NCBI GenBank assembly: GCA_022820995.1
Contig: JAJEEM010000064.1
Span: 62,001 to 126,000 of the forward strand
From: Gemmatimonadota bacterium
Lineage (GTDB): Bacteria; Gemmatimonadota; Gemmatimonadetes; Palauibacterales; Palauibacteraceae
Direction of reading: 5' to 3'
DNA length: 64,000 bases
Each line of letters starts with the position of its first letter. The stretch's first letter is position 1. The notes beneath the pieces are model-generated. The model searched no databases and was not told the DNA's origin. It saw only the letters and a program-made list of their open reading frames with translations. Shown in pieces: positions 8,888 through 16,986 of the stretch. A program made the position numbers and the translations under genes.

Positions 8888-9703
8888 TCAGTCATCGGCA
8901 TAGAGCGACTCGGCCTTCACCGCGGAAGTCGTGATGCCCTTGATGAAGGCGGAGGAGAAGCCGCGGTGCTCCATCTCGTTGAGGCCCGCGATCGTGCAGC
9001 CGCGCGGCGTGGTCACGCTGTCGATCTCGCGTTCGGGATGTCGGCCCTGGTCCCGCACGAGGGCCGCGGCTCCGAGCGCCGTCTGGGCCGCCATCCGGAG
9101 CGCCTCCTCGGGGTGGAAGCCGATCTCGATCCCGCCCTGGCAGGCGGCGCGCACCGCCCGCAGGAAGAACGCCACGCCGCAGGCGCAGAGTGCGGTGGCG
9201 GGGACCATGTGCTCCTCCTCCACGACGAGCGTGGCTCCAACCGTCCGGAACAATTCCGCCGCCCGGTCGAGCGCCCCTGCGTGGGCAGGCTCCGCCGCGA
9301 GGCACGTCATCGACTCGCGGAGCGCGACCGCCGTGTTGGGCATGGCGCGAACGACCGCCACGTCGGGGCCCACGTGGCGGCGGATCGCCTCGATCGACGC
9401 CCCGGAGACGACGGACACGAGGAGATGGCGCGCGGCGTCCACGTGCGGGGCGATTTCGATCAGTACCGCGTCGAGGGCCTGTGGCTGCACCGCGATGATC
9501 ACCGTGTCGCAGGCGGCCACGGCGCCCGGATTGTCGGACGACACCGCGAACCCCCGCTCCGCGAGATCCGCTACCCGCTCCGCGTGGCGGCGCGTGACGT
9601 GGACCTCGGCCGGAGCGTGCGAGCCCGCGGCCACGAGCCCCTCGGCGATGGCGCGCCCGATATTCCCCGCGCCCAGGATCGCGGTCGATTTCGAGTGGCG
9701 CAT
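8888..9703 (-). CDS. proC: Pyrroline-5-carboxylate reductase, 271 aa
   Basis: Catalyses NAD(P)H-dependent reduction of 1-pyrroline-5-carboxylate to proline, the last step of proline synthesis. The N-terminal Rossmann motif is ILGAGNIGRAIAEGL. VRAMPNTAVALRES carries the conserved substrate-binding region, and the C-terminal dimerisation domain includes SVTTPRGCTIAGLNEME, the family signature before the final helix. Length is normal for ProC. Start ATG at 9703 is preceded by AAGAGG. It lies first in a minus-strand run with the DUF819 permease and the amidohydrolase, 12 bp apart from the former. A proline dehydrogenase is encoded 10 kb away, so both directions of proline metabolism are present in the window. 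Confidence 0.93.
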   Translation of the reverse strand: MRHSKSTAILGAGNIGRAIAEGLVAAGSHAPAEVHVTRRHAERVADLAERGFAVSSDNPGAVAACDTVIIAVQPQALDAVLIEIAPHVDAARHLLVSVVSGASIEAIRRHVGPDVAVVRAMPNTAVALRESMTCLAAEPAHAGALDRAAELFRTVGATLVVEEEHMVPATALCACGVAFFLRAVRAACQGGIEIGFHPEEALRMAAQTALGAAALVRDQGRHPEREIDSVTTPRGCTIAGLNEMEHRGFSSAFIKGITTSAVKAESLYADD

Positions 9704-9737
9704 ATCGAAGCCTCTTCGCGTGTTACAGAAGTGTGAT

Positions 9738-9778
9738 CGGCTCTCGCCGCTGACGCGGGGTCTTGCCGCGGGCTGCCG
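9738..9778 (-). repeat. 41-bp dispersed repeat, copy A (intergenic)
   Basis: Bases 9738-9778 match the reverse complement of 41220-41260 at 39 of 41 positions; the differences are at 9750-9751 and 9757 or so. This copy is between proC and the TM2 gene. A shorter related core (cttgccRcRggctgc) occurs at about 25673-25687 and 38829-38843. Confidence 0.75.
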
Positions 9779-9911
9779 CCAGCGCGAGGCGCATTGTCGC
9801 CCGCGGGCCGCACAACCCGCAAGGCGCGGCGTTCGAGCGGCGCGCCGATGTCGCCGGACCCGGGCGGTGCTGCGACATTGGCGGTATCCCTGCGAGTACG
9901 GAGGACGGAAG

Positions 9912-10286
9912 ATGGATCGTCGGATGGTGGAATACGAAGCGAAGAAGCAGAACCCGCTCGTCGCGTACATCCTCCTCGTGGTGTTCGGCGTGGTCGGCGC
10001 CCACAACTTCTATCTCGGACGACGCCGGCAGGCGCTGGCCCAGCTCCTGTTCTCCGCCGTCATGGCCGGCGCCATGCTCTGGCTCTTCGTGGGTTTCGCG
10101 TCAGCCGAAATGGCAGATGTATCGGGCGGCTTCGACGCATTCGTGCGGCGCGCGTGGACCTTCTACGCGATCTCGGTCGTCTGGGGCATCGGCACCTTCG
10201 CCTGGCTCGTGGTGAACGCCATCCAGGTTCCCGCGCTGATCGCGGAGCACAACGTCCGGCTTCACGAGCGCATCTTCGGCGAGTAG
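9912..10286 (+). CDS. TM2 domain membrane protein, 124 aa
   Basis: The ATG at 9912 follows GGAGGACGGAAG. After a charged N-terminus (MDRRMVEYEAKKQN), the first helix reads VAYILLVVFGVVGAHNFYLGR, which contains the TM2 signature G-x-x-G-x-H-x-F-Y-L-G. A second pair of helices (LAQLLFSAVMAGAMLWLFVG and FYAISVVWGIGTFAWLVVNA) follows. TM2 proteins are small inner-membrane proteins of unknown molecular function. The C-terminal tail is cytoplasmic-looking and charged. No operon partner: it is divergent from proC and convergent with fabF, with 22 bp to the fabF stop. Confidence 0.85.
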   Translation: MDRRMVEYEAKKQNPLVAYILLVVFGVVGAHNFYLGRRRQALAQLLFSAVMAGAMLWLFVGFASAEMADVSGGFDAFVRRAWTFYAISVVWGIGTFAWLVVNAIQVPALIAEHNVRLHERIFGE

Positions 10287-10308
10287 CCGCTCCCCACCTC
10301 GTCGGCGA

Positions 10309-11658
10309 TCACGCGCCATCCAGGACGTCGTAGAGCGCCTCTCGATCGGAGATGTCGATCTTGGGCGGGGCATCCCCCCGCACCGTCTTGAGTCCGCCAT
10401 CGTCCCAGCGGCGGATCGCGAGGGAGACGTTGTGGCCGCCGAATGCGAACGAGTTCGACAGGGCCGCGGCCACGGGGCGTTCGATCGCGCCTCCGTGGGC
10501 GTACTCGAGATCGCACTCGGGATCCGCCTCCTCGAAGTTGATCGTGGGCGGAATCACGCCGCGCCGGCAGACAAGCGTCGAAATCACGGTTTCGATCGCG
10601 CCGGCCGCGCCGAGCGTGTGGCCCGTCATCGACTTTGTCGAACCCACGACCAGCGAGTGCGCGTGCTCGCCCAGCACCTCCTTGATCGCCTTCGTCTCGG
10701 AGGCGTCTCCGGCCGGCGTCGCGGTCCCGTTCGCGTTGATGTAGCCGATGTCCCCGGGCAGGAGGCCCGCGTCTTCGAGCGCCTGCTCCATCGCGAGCCG
10801 GGCGCCGACTCCGTCCGGGGCGGGGGCCGTCATGTGATACGCATCCGCGCTCTGCCCGAACCCCACGATTTCCCCGAGGATCCGGGCCCCTCGCGCCTTC
10901 GCGTGTTCCACTTCCTCGAGGACCAGCATTCCCGACCCTTCGCCGATCACGAAGCCGTCGCGACGGGCGTCGAACGGGCGGCAGGCCCTCTCCGGATCGT
11001 CGTTGCGCGTCGACATCGAACCCATCGACGCGAAGCCCGCGACCGCGAGCGGAGTGATGGCGGACTCCGTGCCCCCGGCGATCATCACATCCGTCTCTCC
11101 CCTCCGGATCGAGCGGAAGGCGAGTCCGAGCGAGTGGCCGCTCGAGGCGCAGGCCGACACCGTGGCGTAGTTCGGGCCGCGCGCCCCGTACACGATGGAC
11201 AGGAGCCCGACCGTCATGTCCGGGATGAACATCGGTATGAGCAGGGGGGAGACGAATCTCGGCCCCTTCGACAGGAGCTTCCTGTGCTGTGCCTCCAGCA
11301 GCGGGAGCCCGCCGACCGCCACACCGACGACGACCCCCGTCCGATCCGGAGGCAGGTGGGCGAGCCCGTCGCCGAACCCCGCCTGTTCCATTGCCTGGGA
11401 GCCGGCGGCAATGGCGAACTGCAGGAACCGGTCCGCGCGGCGCGCTCCCTTCCGGTCCAGGTACCGCAGCGGGTCGAAGTCCTTCACCTCGCAGGCGAAG
11501 CGGACGGCCTGGTCGGAGGCGTCGAAGAGGGTGATCGGACCCGCTCCGCTCACGCCTCGTAGGAGCGCGTCCCAGGTGGAGTCCACATCGAGACCGATGG
11601 GCGTGACCATCCCGACGCCCGTGATGGCGACACGCCTCGTTGCATCGGTGTGGATCAA
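10309..11658 (-). CDS. fabF: Beta-ketoacyl-ACP synthase II with Asn in place of the first catalytic His, 449 aa
   Basis: Condenses malonyl-ACP with acyl-ACP in fatty acid elongation. The thiolase-fold landmarks are present: VAITGVGMVTPIG at the start, nucleophile Cys170 in VSACASSGHS, His347 in STKSMTGHTLGAAGA, and the closing NSFAFGGHN. The segment that is normally NAHGTSTP reads NANGTATP, so residue 310 (codon AAC at 10731-10729) is Asn where the Cys-His-His triad needs His. Also the tail runs about 30 residues past the usual end. It may be a functionally diverged synthase, for example a priming decarboxylase or chain-length-type partner, or a single-base sequence error. It stands alone, without acpP or fabG beside it. 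Confidence 0.85.
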   Translation of the reverse strand: MIHTDATRRVAITGVGMVTPIGLDVDSTWDALLRGVSGAGPITLFDASDQAVRFACEVKDFDPLRYLDRKGARRADRFLQFAIAAGSQAMEQAGFGDGLAHLPPDRTGVVVGVAVGGLPLLEAQHRKLLSKGPRFVSPLLIPMFIPDMTVGLLSIVYGARGPNYATVSACASSGHSLGLAFRSIRRGETDVMIAGGTESAITPLAVAGFASMGSMSTRNDDPERACRPFDARRDGFVIGEGSGMLVLEEVEHAKARGARILGEIVGFGQSADAYHMTAPAPDGVGARLAMEQALEDAGLLPGDIGYINANGTATPAGDASETKAIKEVLGEHAHSLVVGSTKSMTGHTLGAAGAIETVISTLVCRRGVIPPTINFEEADPECDLEYAHGGAIERPVAAALSNSFAFGGHNVSLAIRRWDDGGLKTVRGDAPPKIDISDREALYDVLDGA

Positions 11659-11783
11659 GCCGATTCTCTCCGGGGATAGACCGCGTTCCGCCCCTCACCG
11701 CGTCGGGGGGAGATTATACGGTGACTCGGCGGGCCTGACATGGCCCCCGAAGATCGCGGGGTGCGGAGGGGGCGGGATGCGAA

Positions 11784-11867
11784 CGGAGGGGGTGGGATTT
11801 GAACCCACGTGGGCTTTCGCCCGCCGGTTTTCAAGACCGGTGCATTCAGCCGCTCTGCCACCCCTCC
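11784..11867 (-). tRNA. tRNA-Ser (anticodon TGA)
   Basis: On the minus strand, GGAGGGG (5' end at 11867) pairs with CCCCTCC at the 3' end. The anticodon stem CCGGT/ACCGG encloses CTTGAAA, giving anticodon TGA. A long variable arm (GCGGGCGAAAGCCC) and T-arm GTGGG-TTCAAAT-CCCAC are clear. The length of 84 nt is typical of class II tRNA-Ser. The CCA is not encoded. Confidence 0.93.
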
Positions 11868-11961
11868 GGGTTGTGGCTCGGAAACTGTCCCCGCGACCGG
11901 GAGCGATCAAGGTGACGGGCCGACACGCGACGATGCGCGACAGGCAAGAGAACCGAGCCTG

Positions 11962-13209
11962 TCAGGTACCGGGTTCAAAGGTGATTCGGTAGCGGACCAC
12001 GCGCTGGATGCCGAGGTCGTCCCGGCTGACCGCCCACACGTCGTCGCCGTCGAAGACCGGGAAGGGGCTGGAGGAGAAGTCCTCGGGCGGATTCACGGCT
12101 CCCAGGTAGGTCCCGTCGGGCTCGAACACATCGAACCGGAGCGGAGACCGCCACACGAAGGGCGTGGAGAACGGGCTGTCGGGGTCGTGATCCTCGTTCT
12201 CGACCTCCTGCGCCTCGGTGGAGACCTGCACCCATATCCGGCCGTCCCGTCCGGGGTAGAACCCCGTGAAGGGCGGCTTCGTGTCCCGGATGGACGGTCC
12301 ATCCCACCTCCAGCCCGGGACGGTCATGCCGATGCCGCGCTCGGTCCGGTCGCGTGCATGGTCCGCCTCGCGAGGGAATACTCGAGCGGGTTCGTACGCC
12401 CGCTCGATTCGGAGCACGCCGTCCGCAACCTCGAGATCGATCGCGTAACTCGACGAGATTCCGCTGACGAAGCGTCCGCTCGGGTGGACCGCCCAGATCG
12501 CGCGGGGCGCGAACGGGACTCCGTAGGTCGCCCTGGCGCCGTCCCCCGTTTCTCCCGTGACGGTCTCGGCCTCGAAGTCGCCGTGGGGCGGTGCGACCGT
12601 GTCGCGGGGCGTTCCATCGGGGTCGAAGACGGCAAGGAGCCCCCGACCGAAGACGATCGAACCGGAGGCGTCGCGGGCCGCCACGTACACCCTCCCCTGA
12701 TTGTCCGTCCACAGCGGGCGGTTCGAATAGAAGGCCGTGGTGTAGGGCCACTCCTCCAGCGACTCTTCGTCAGGGCCGTAAACCTGCAGGCGCGCATTGC
12801 CCGGATCGCGGACCACGATCCGGCGGTCGGGAAGCAGAGCCATCGCCTCGGGCTGCTGGAGCTCGCCGGGACCCTGCCCGGGTCCCCCCAGAGTCCGCAG
12901 GTAGCCGCCCCGGGCGTCGAATATGCGGACTTCCCGGGCCTGCTGGTCGAATACGTAGATGTTGTGGTCGTCATCCACCGCGATGGATCCGATGCGGCCG
13001 AAGAGATATTCGTCGGGGCCGTCCATCTCGCCGATCGACAGTTCCGGAACGAGCGTCGCATCGCTGCCCCACACGCTCCCCGACAGCGTCCGGACGACCA
13101 CCGTGTCGCCGATCCTGTCGGTCACCACCTGCGGACCCCGGGCCGTCTCCGTGCCCACTCCGCACGCGGCGAACGCCGCCGACAGTAACGCGAACCACGA
13201 ATTTCTCAT
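11962..13209 (-). CDS. Six-bladed beta-propeller lipoprotein, 415 aa
   Basis: Start ATG at 13209 gives a short lipoprotein signal MRNSWFALLSAAFAACG. The rest is a repeated propeller: GSIAVDDDHNIYVFDQQAREVRIFD, PEAMALLPDRRIVVRDPGNARLQVY and GRVYVAARDASGSIVFGR are NHL-type blades. Later segments, GRIWVQVSTEAQEV and DVWAVSRDDLGIQRVVRYRI, close the fold. Proteins of this type are numerous in Gemmatimonadota and usually carried as '6-bladed beta-propeller' without known activity. The one at 29089-30240 is a paralogue with the same blade pattern (NSLTVDDAGLIYAADAQTNEIRVFS). A surface or periplasmic binding or scaffold role is likely. No operon partner; tRNA-Ser lies downstream. Confidence 0.8.
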   Translation of the reverse strand: MRNSWFALLSAAFAACGVGTETARGPQVVTDRIGDTVVVRTLSGSVWGSDATLVPELSIGEMDGPDEYLFGRIGSIAVDDDHNIYVFDQQAREVRIFDARGGYLRTLGGPGQGPGELQQPEAMALLPDRRIVVRDPGNARLQVYGPDEESLEEWPYTTAFYSNRPLWTDNQGRVYVAARDASGSIVFGRGLLAVFDPDGTPRDTVAPPHGDFEAETVTGETGDGARATYGVPFAPRAIWAVHPSGRFVSGISSSYAIDLEVADGVLRIERAYEPARVFPREADHARDRTERGIGMTVPGWRWDGPSIRDTKPPFTGFYPGRDGRIWVQVSTEAQEVENEDHDPDSPFSTPFVWRSPLRFDVFEPDGTYLGAVNPPEDFSSSPFPVFDGDDVWAVSRDDLGIQRVVRYRITFEPGT

Positions 13210-13374
13210 CGCATGCCCTCCGGGACCGGACGTCCGGGAACTCCTCCCGTGGAAACTACAAGTCGCGGGTTGGTTGTCCGAGGCTGCGGCGACCGGCACC
13301 TTCGGGCTTCGAATCGACGAAGAACGTCAGGTGGGCGGCGGCGCTGCGTGCGGTCGCGCGAAGGGAGCGAAGTG

Positions 13375-13827
13375 ATGACGAGGATCGGACGCATCCGGGT
13401 CGGATTGGCGGGGTTCGCGGCGGTCGTGGCGATGGCCGTTTCCTTCGGAGCCGTGCAGGCCCAGGAGTCGTGGCTCGCCGGGACGTGGGAGGCCACGGCG
13501 GAGGCCACGGGAATGCCGGGCCCGGTCATCTCCATGACCTGGACGGTCGAGGCGGCGGAAGACGGCGCCTTCACGGGAAGCTGGACGGGCGCGGTGCAGG
13601 GAGAAAGCAGGACTGGGGAGATGTCCGATATCACGGTCGACGGAGACGCCTTCGGCTTCACCGTGCGCATCGAGGAGCAGGGGCAGGGAGGGGAAATCGT
13701 CCTCGAGGGGACGATGGCGGAAGGCGCGGTCAGCGGGACCTTCGAGGTTCGCCCGGATGGAATGCCGGCCATGATCACGGGGACGTTCTCCGGCGCCCGA
13801 GCCGAGGGAGACGGAGCCCGCCGATAG
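13375..13827 (+). CDS. Small secreted protein of unknown function, 150 aa
   Basis: The ATG at 13375 follows AAGGGAG. A signal peptide (GLAGFAAVVAMAVSFGAVQAQ) ends near residue 30. The mature 120 residues are beta-rich with regular GTWEATAEATGMPG, ISMTWTVEAAEDGAFTGSW, SDITVDGDAFGFTV and EIVLEGTMAEGAVSGTFE stretches, resembling a lipocalin-like barrel that holds 'GxW' and 'G.I.L.G....G..G.F' strands. No family can be named with confidence. It has no Cys and no catalytic motif. Two tRNAs follow on the opposite strand. Confidence 0.7.
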   Translation: MTRIGRIRVGLAGFAAVVAMAVSFGAVQAQESWLAGTWEATAEATGMPGPVISMTWTVEAAEDGAFTGSWTGAVQGESRTGEMSDITVDGDAFGFTVRIEEQGQGGEIVLEGTMAEGAVSGTFEVRPDGMPAMITGTFSGARAEGDGARR

Positions 13828-13851
13828 GCGAAGCCCGGCGACGGGCTGAGA

Positions 13852-13924
<73 letters not shown>

Positions 13925-13954
13925 GCGCTGCCGTGTCTGCTGCCGTGTTTCCGA

Positions 13955-14028
13955 TGGGGCGGGAGGGACTTGAACCCCCGACTTCTGCGATGTGAACGCA
14001 GCGCTCTGGCCAGCTGAGCTACCGCCCC
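13955..14028 (-). tRNA. tRNA-Val (anticodon CAC)
   Basis: The 5' acceptor GGGGCGG (from 14028) pairs with CCGCCCC and the discriminator is A. The anticodon stem CTGCG/CGCAG encloses TTCACAT, giving anticodon CAC. T-arm GGGGG-TTCAAGT-CCCTC. It lies 30 bp upstream of tRNA-Gly on the same strand, so the two are probably cotranscribed. Confidence 0.93.
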
Positions 14029-14121
14029 GGACGGTCCCCTCACGGGGCCAGCGATGTTACCCCGCCACCCCGTCGCGTGTCAAAGCCGCAGCCGCCGCGG
14101 CACGCGGTCGCGCCCCGGAAG

Positions 14122-15126
14122 TCAGGCGCGCCAGGGCGTGAGCAGCTTGAGGAAGGCGTCCGAGTTGTCCTGCACCAACTCCCTCAAGCTCTTCTCCGTG
14201 TTGGCGCGCGTGGAGATGTAGCACTGCTCGCAGGTGTTCTGTTTCGTGAACTTCTCCAGCATGTCCTCCTGCCGGTCGAAGTACGCCATCACCATCGCGC
14301 ACGGCGTGAGCCTTCCGTCCGGGTTGATGACGAGGAAGCGTCGGCCGGCCTGACAGCCGGGGATCCCCCCCTCCGTCAGGAACCGGTGGAATTTCCACAG
14401 TACGCGAGGCGTCGTGTAGACCGGATACCCGGCGTTGCGGAGATCGATGACCTCCTGCAGGCTGTCCGCCAGGCCGTCCAGCCCGTCCCCCTCGATGAGC
14501 CCGTCCCGATCCTGCACCCGCAGGTGCGTATAAACGGAGAAGTTGATCGGCACGCCCCAGTCCTTCGCGACGCGCACCATGTCTCCGATGTCCCGGTAGT
14601 TCCACGCGGTGATGCACACGTTGAGCAGGATGTCGTCGGTGTCCGTGCTCTGGCGGCGGATCTCGGGAACCACGCGGGCCATGCGGTCGAACAGTCCGGG
14701 AATCCGGCGGAACTCGTCGTGCCTCTCGTCCGGGAAGTCGAGCGAGGTGGACAACTGGTGCATCCCGCTGTCCTTGAGACGGAAGAATCGTTCAGGCGTG
14801 AGGTTCGACGCGTTCGTGACCACGATCATCCAGGGCAGCCCGCCCTTGTTCGTCATCGCGTCGACGATGTCGTACACATCTCCGCGCGCGAGCGGTTCCC
14901 CTCCTGAAGCGTGCGACACGACGGGCCGAAGCTCCCGGCAGATCGCCGCGTACTCCTCGGCCCCGAGGCGCTCCTCCTTGATCGGTCCGCCCCAGTTGCA
15001 GTGCCAGCAGTTCGCCGTGCAGGCGTGCGTGATCTCGAACGAGACGGAGAGCGGCTTGTTCTGAAGCCGGTTGCGGATGCCCCGCGCGAGCATGCGTGCG
15101 GCCATGGCTCCGGAGATGTTCGGCAT
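14122..15126 (-). CDS. Radical SAM protein with C-terminal Cys-rich (SPASM-like) region, 334 aa
   Basis: The iron-sulfur motif C-x3-C-x2-C is at Cys36, Cys40, Cys43 (ACTANCWHC), and the SAM-contact motif GGEP lies near residue 75. The C-terminal third carries further cysteines: GCQAGRRF, TPCAMV and CEQCYIS near residues 265-310. These could hold an auxiliary cluster as in SPASM or Twitch proteins. Such enzymes modify peptides, cofactors or lipids; the substrate here is not recognisable. The ATG at 15126 is 5 bp after the stop of the VTT membrane protein, so the two form an operon, which hints at a membrane-lipid or membrane-linked substrate. No peptide precursor is visible beside it. Confidence 0.85.
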   Translation of the reverse strand: MPNISGAMAARMLARGIRNRLQNKPLSVSFEITHACTANCWHCNWGGPIKEERLGAEEYAAICRELRPVVSHASGGEPLARGDVYDIVDAMTNKGGLPWMIVVTNASNLTPERFFRLKDSGMHQLSTSLDFPDERHDEFRRIPGLFDRMARVVPEIRRQSTDTDDILLNVCITAWNYRDIGDMVRVAKDWGVPINFSVYTHLRVQDRDGLIEGDGLDGLADSLQEVIDLRNAGYPVYTTPRVLWKFHRFLTEGGIPGCQAGRRFLVINPDGRLTPCAMVMAYFDRQEDMLEKFTKQNTCEQCYISTRANTEKSLRELVQDNSDAFLKLLTPWRA

Positions 15127-15130
15127 CCGA

Positions 15131-15760
15131 TCAACCCCTCCAACGCTTGTACCCCGCGGGAACGGCCTTCACGAGGTACATCGCGAAGACCACGGCGACG
15201 CATGCGATCAGCACCCAGTTCGGGATCGGAATCGTCGCCCCGAGGAGCGCGAGAAGGTAATAGCGGGGAAAACGGGCGACCACCAGCGCCGCCACCCACT
15301 TCCACATGGGATATCGGATCGAGAACGCGAGAAACTTGAAGGGGAAGAAGGGGATGGGCGCGAAGCCCGTCGCCACGATGGTGGCGAACGGCCACTTCAT
15401 GAACCAGGAGATCGCCTTCCGGTAGAACCTCTTGCGCTTGTATGCCCGGATGCTCTGCAGGTTCAGGAGAGGAACGAAGACGAGGTGGTCCATGACCCCC
15501 GCAATGGCGGTGCCGAGCGTGGCCCACGCCGCGGCGAGCCACAGGTCCGCGACCTTCCCGAAGTAGATGAGGACCGGTTCGTGGGGGAAGACGGAAATCG
15601 CCGTGTTCGCCGGGATGGAGTAGAAGGCGAGATACAGGTAGCTGTCGGACTCGAAGTCGCGCAGGAGGAGGATCGACGTCGCAACGCCGATCGCGATCAT
15701 CAGCCCGCCGCAGATCCAGACCGCCGGACCGATGCGTGTGTCGATCTGATCCTGTCGCAA
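15131..15760 (-). CDS. VTT/DedA-like membrane protein, 209 aa
   Basis: The likely start is TTG at 15760, preceded at good distance by GGAGAG; the longer frame upstream is antisense to the zinc-ribbon gene. Transmembrane helices lie near residues 11-28, 35-60, 70-95, 120-140 and 175-200. The core sequence resembles the VTT (SNARE-associated Golgi) fold: FYSIPANTAISVFPHEPVLIYFG is a re-entrant-like segment, and WPFATIVATGFAPIPFFPFK with ARFPRYYLL matches the second conserved arginine/proline segment of DedA proteins. DedA proteins act in lipid flipping or membrane homeostasis. Its stop is 5 bp before the radical SAM start on the same strand. Confidence is moderate because the start is non-ATG. 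Confidence 0.72.
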   Translation of the reverse strand: MRQDQIDTRIGPAVWICGGLMIAIGVATSILLLRDFESDSYLYLAFYSIPANTAISVFPHEPVLIYFGKVADLWLAAAWATLGTAIAGVMDHLVFVPLLNLQSIRAYKRKRFYRKAISWFMKWPFATIVATGFAPIPFFPFKFLAFSIRYPMWKWVAALVVARFPRYYLLALLGATIPIPNWVLIACVAVVFAMYLVKAVPAGYKRWRG

Positions 15761-15933
15761 ACCGCTCTCCGCCGTAGCTTTGTGTCCCGCGACCCGGCCG
15801 GGTCCGGACCAAGCTAGTGTCGCGTCCCGCAAAATCGCGACTACCCGGAGCACCAGGGCGCCGGCTCCTGCACGGCGCTCCAGAGACACGCGAAGAGGAG
15901 GATCCGATCGGCGACCAGCGCAACGACGCCCGG

Positions 15934-16173
15934 ATGGACTGCCCGGAGTGCGGCGGTCCGGTGGGGCGGTCGGACCAGACCTGCCAGAAGTGCGGCGAAC
16001 CGCTTTCGTTCGTACCGAACGAGACGGGCGTGCACTGCGCGGTCTGCGGCGACGCGATCGGCGCCTACACCGAGACCTGCCCCGCCTGCGGCGAGACGGG
16101 CTATCCGGCGCTCCGTCCGCGCCGCGGCCGCAAGTGGAAGGGCTCGCGCCCGGAGGGCCTGACCCGGAAGTGA
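15934..16173 (+). CDS. Small double zinc-ribbon protein, 79 aa
   Basis: The ATG at 15934 gives MDCPECGGPVG, followed by further CxxC pairs: CQKC, CAVC and CPAC, four in all, enough for two zinc ribbons. The tail (RPRRGRKWKGSRPEGLTRK) is strongly basic, suggesting nucleic-acid contact. The stop overlaps the trmJ start as GTGA (16170-16173), so it is translationally coupled to a tRNA methyltransferase and might be an RNA-binding accessory. No Shine-Dalgarno is clear. An upstream in-frame start exists but its region lacks coding character. Confidence 0.72.
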   Translation: MDCPECGGPVGRSDQTCQKCGEPLSFVPNETGVHCAVCGDAIGAYTETCPACGETGYPALRPRRGRKWKGSRPEGLTRK

Positions 16174-16979
16174 GCGAGGGACGCGGACGGCTCGACCGGA
16201 CGTGCATCGTCCTCCACGAGCCGCAGGATGTCGTCAACGTCGCGCTGGTGATTCGCGCGATGAAGAACATGGGTCTCTCGCGTCTTCGGCTCGTGAACCC
16301 CGCGGAGTTCGATGCGTGGCGCATCACCGGCATCGCGCACGACACGGAGGATGTCGTGGAGCGCATCCGCATCTTCGACGATCTTCCCTCCGCCCTCGCC
16401 GATGCGAGCTACGTGCTCGGCGCGACCGCCCGCCGCCGTTCCACCCGCCACGAGTGGTGGAGCCCCGAGGGCGCCGCGACGGAATTCGCGAGCCCCGCCG
16501 GCGGACGCGAGGGCAGACTCGCCGTCGTGTTCGGCCGCGAGGATCGGGGGCTCTCCAACGAGGCGCTCGATCTCTGCCACGGCCTCGTGTGCATCCCGAC
16601 GAACCCCGACCACACGTCGATGAACCTCGCCCACGCGGCCGTCATCATCGTGTACGAACTGCGGAAGGCGGCGCTGGGCCCGGCCGACTGGGAGGAGCGC
16701 GATCTTGAGGGCAAGAGACGCCGCCGGACCCCGCCGGCCCTGCACGGCGAACTGGAGGAGTTCTTCGATATCTGGGAGCGGGCGATGGGGGAGGTCGGCC
16801 TCTTCCACGGCATCGACCCGGCGCCGAAGATGCGGAGCTTCCGGAACATCTTTCAGCGCGCGGACCTCGACCGGCGCGAACTCGGCCTCATCCTCGCGGT
16901 GGCGTACGAGGTGCTGAACTTCGCCCGGAGAGAGAAGAAGCGCGCCCGAGAGCGCGCGGAGGCGGAGACGGAAGGCTAG
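16170..16979 (+). CDS. trmJ: tRNA (cytidine/uridine-2'-O-)-methyltransferase, TrmJ-like, 269 aa
   Basis: SPOUT-class methyltransferase that 2'-O-methylates position 32 of tRNAs using S-adenosylmethionine. The SPOUT knot motifs are VVFGREDRGLSNEAL (motif 2) and CIPTNPDHTSMNLAHAAVIIVYEL (motif 3), and the N-terminal NVALVIRAMKNMGL is motif 1. The extra C-terminal domain with GELEEFFDIWERAM, FRNIFQRADLDRREL and LILAVAYEVLNF is the TrmJ dimerisation region. The start is GTG at 16170, overlapping the zinc-ribbon stop; GGAGG lies 13 bp upstream. The stop is 7 bp from the convergent rho stop. Confidence 0.9.
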   Translation: MSEGRGRLDRTCIVLHEPQDVVNVALVIRAMKNMGLSRLRLVNPAEFDAWRITGIAHDTEDVVERIRIFDDLPSALADASYVLGATARRRSTRHEWWSPEGAATEFASPAGGREGRLAVVFGREDRGLSNEALDLCHGLVCIPTNPDHTSMNLAHAAVIIVYELRKAALGPADWEERDLEGKRRRRTPPALHGELEEFFDIWERAMGEVGLFHGIDPAPKMRSFRNIFQRADLDRRELGLILAVAYEVLNFARREKKRARERAEAETEG

Positions 16980-16986
16980 CCGCTAG

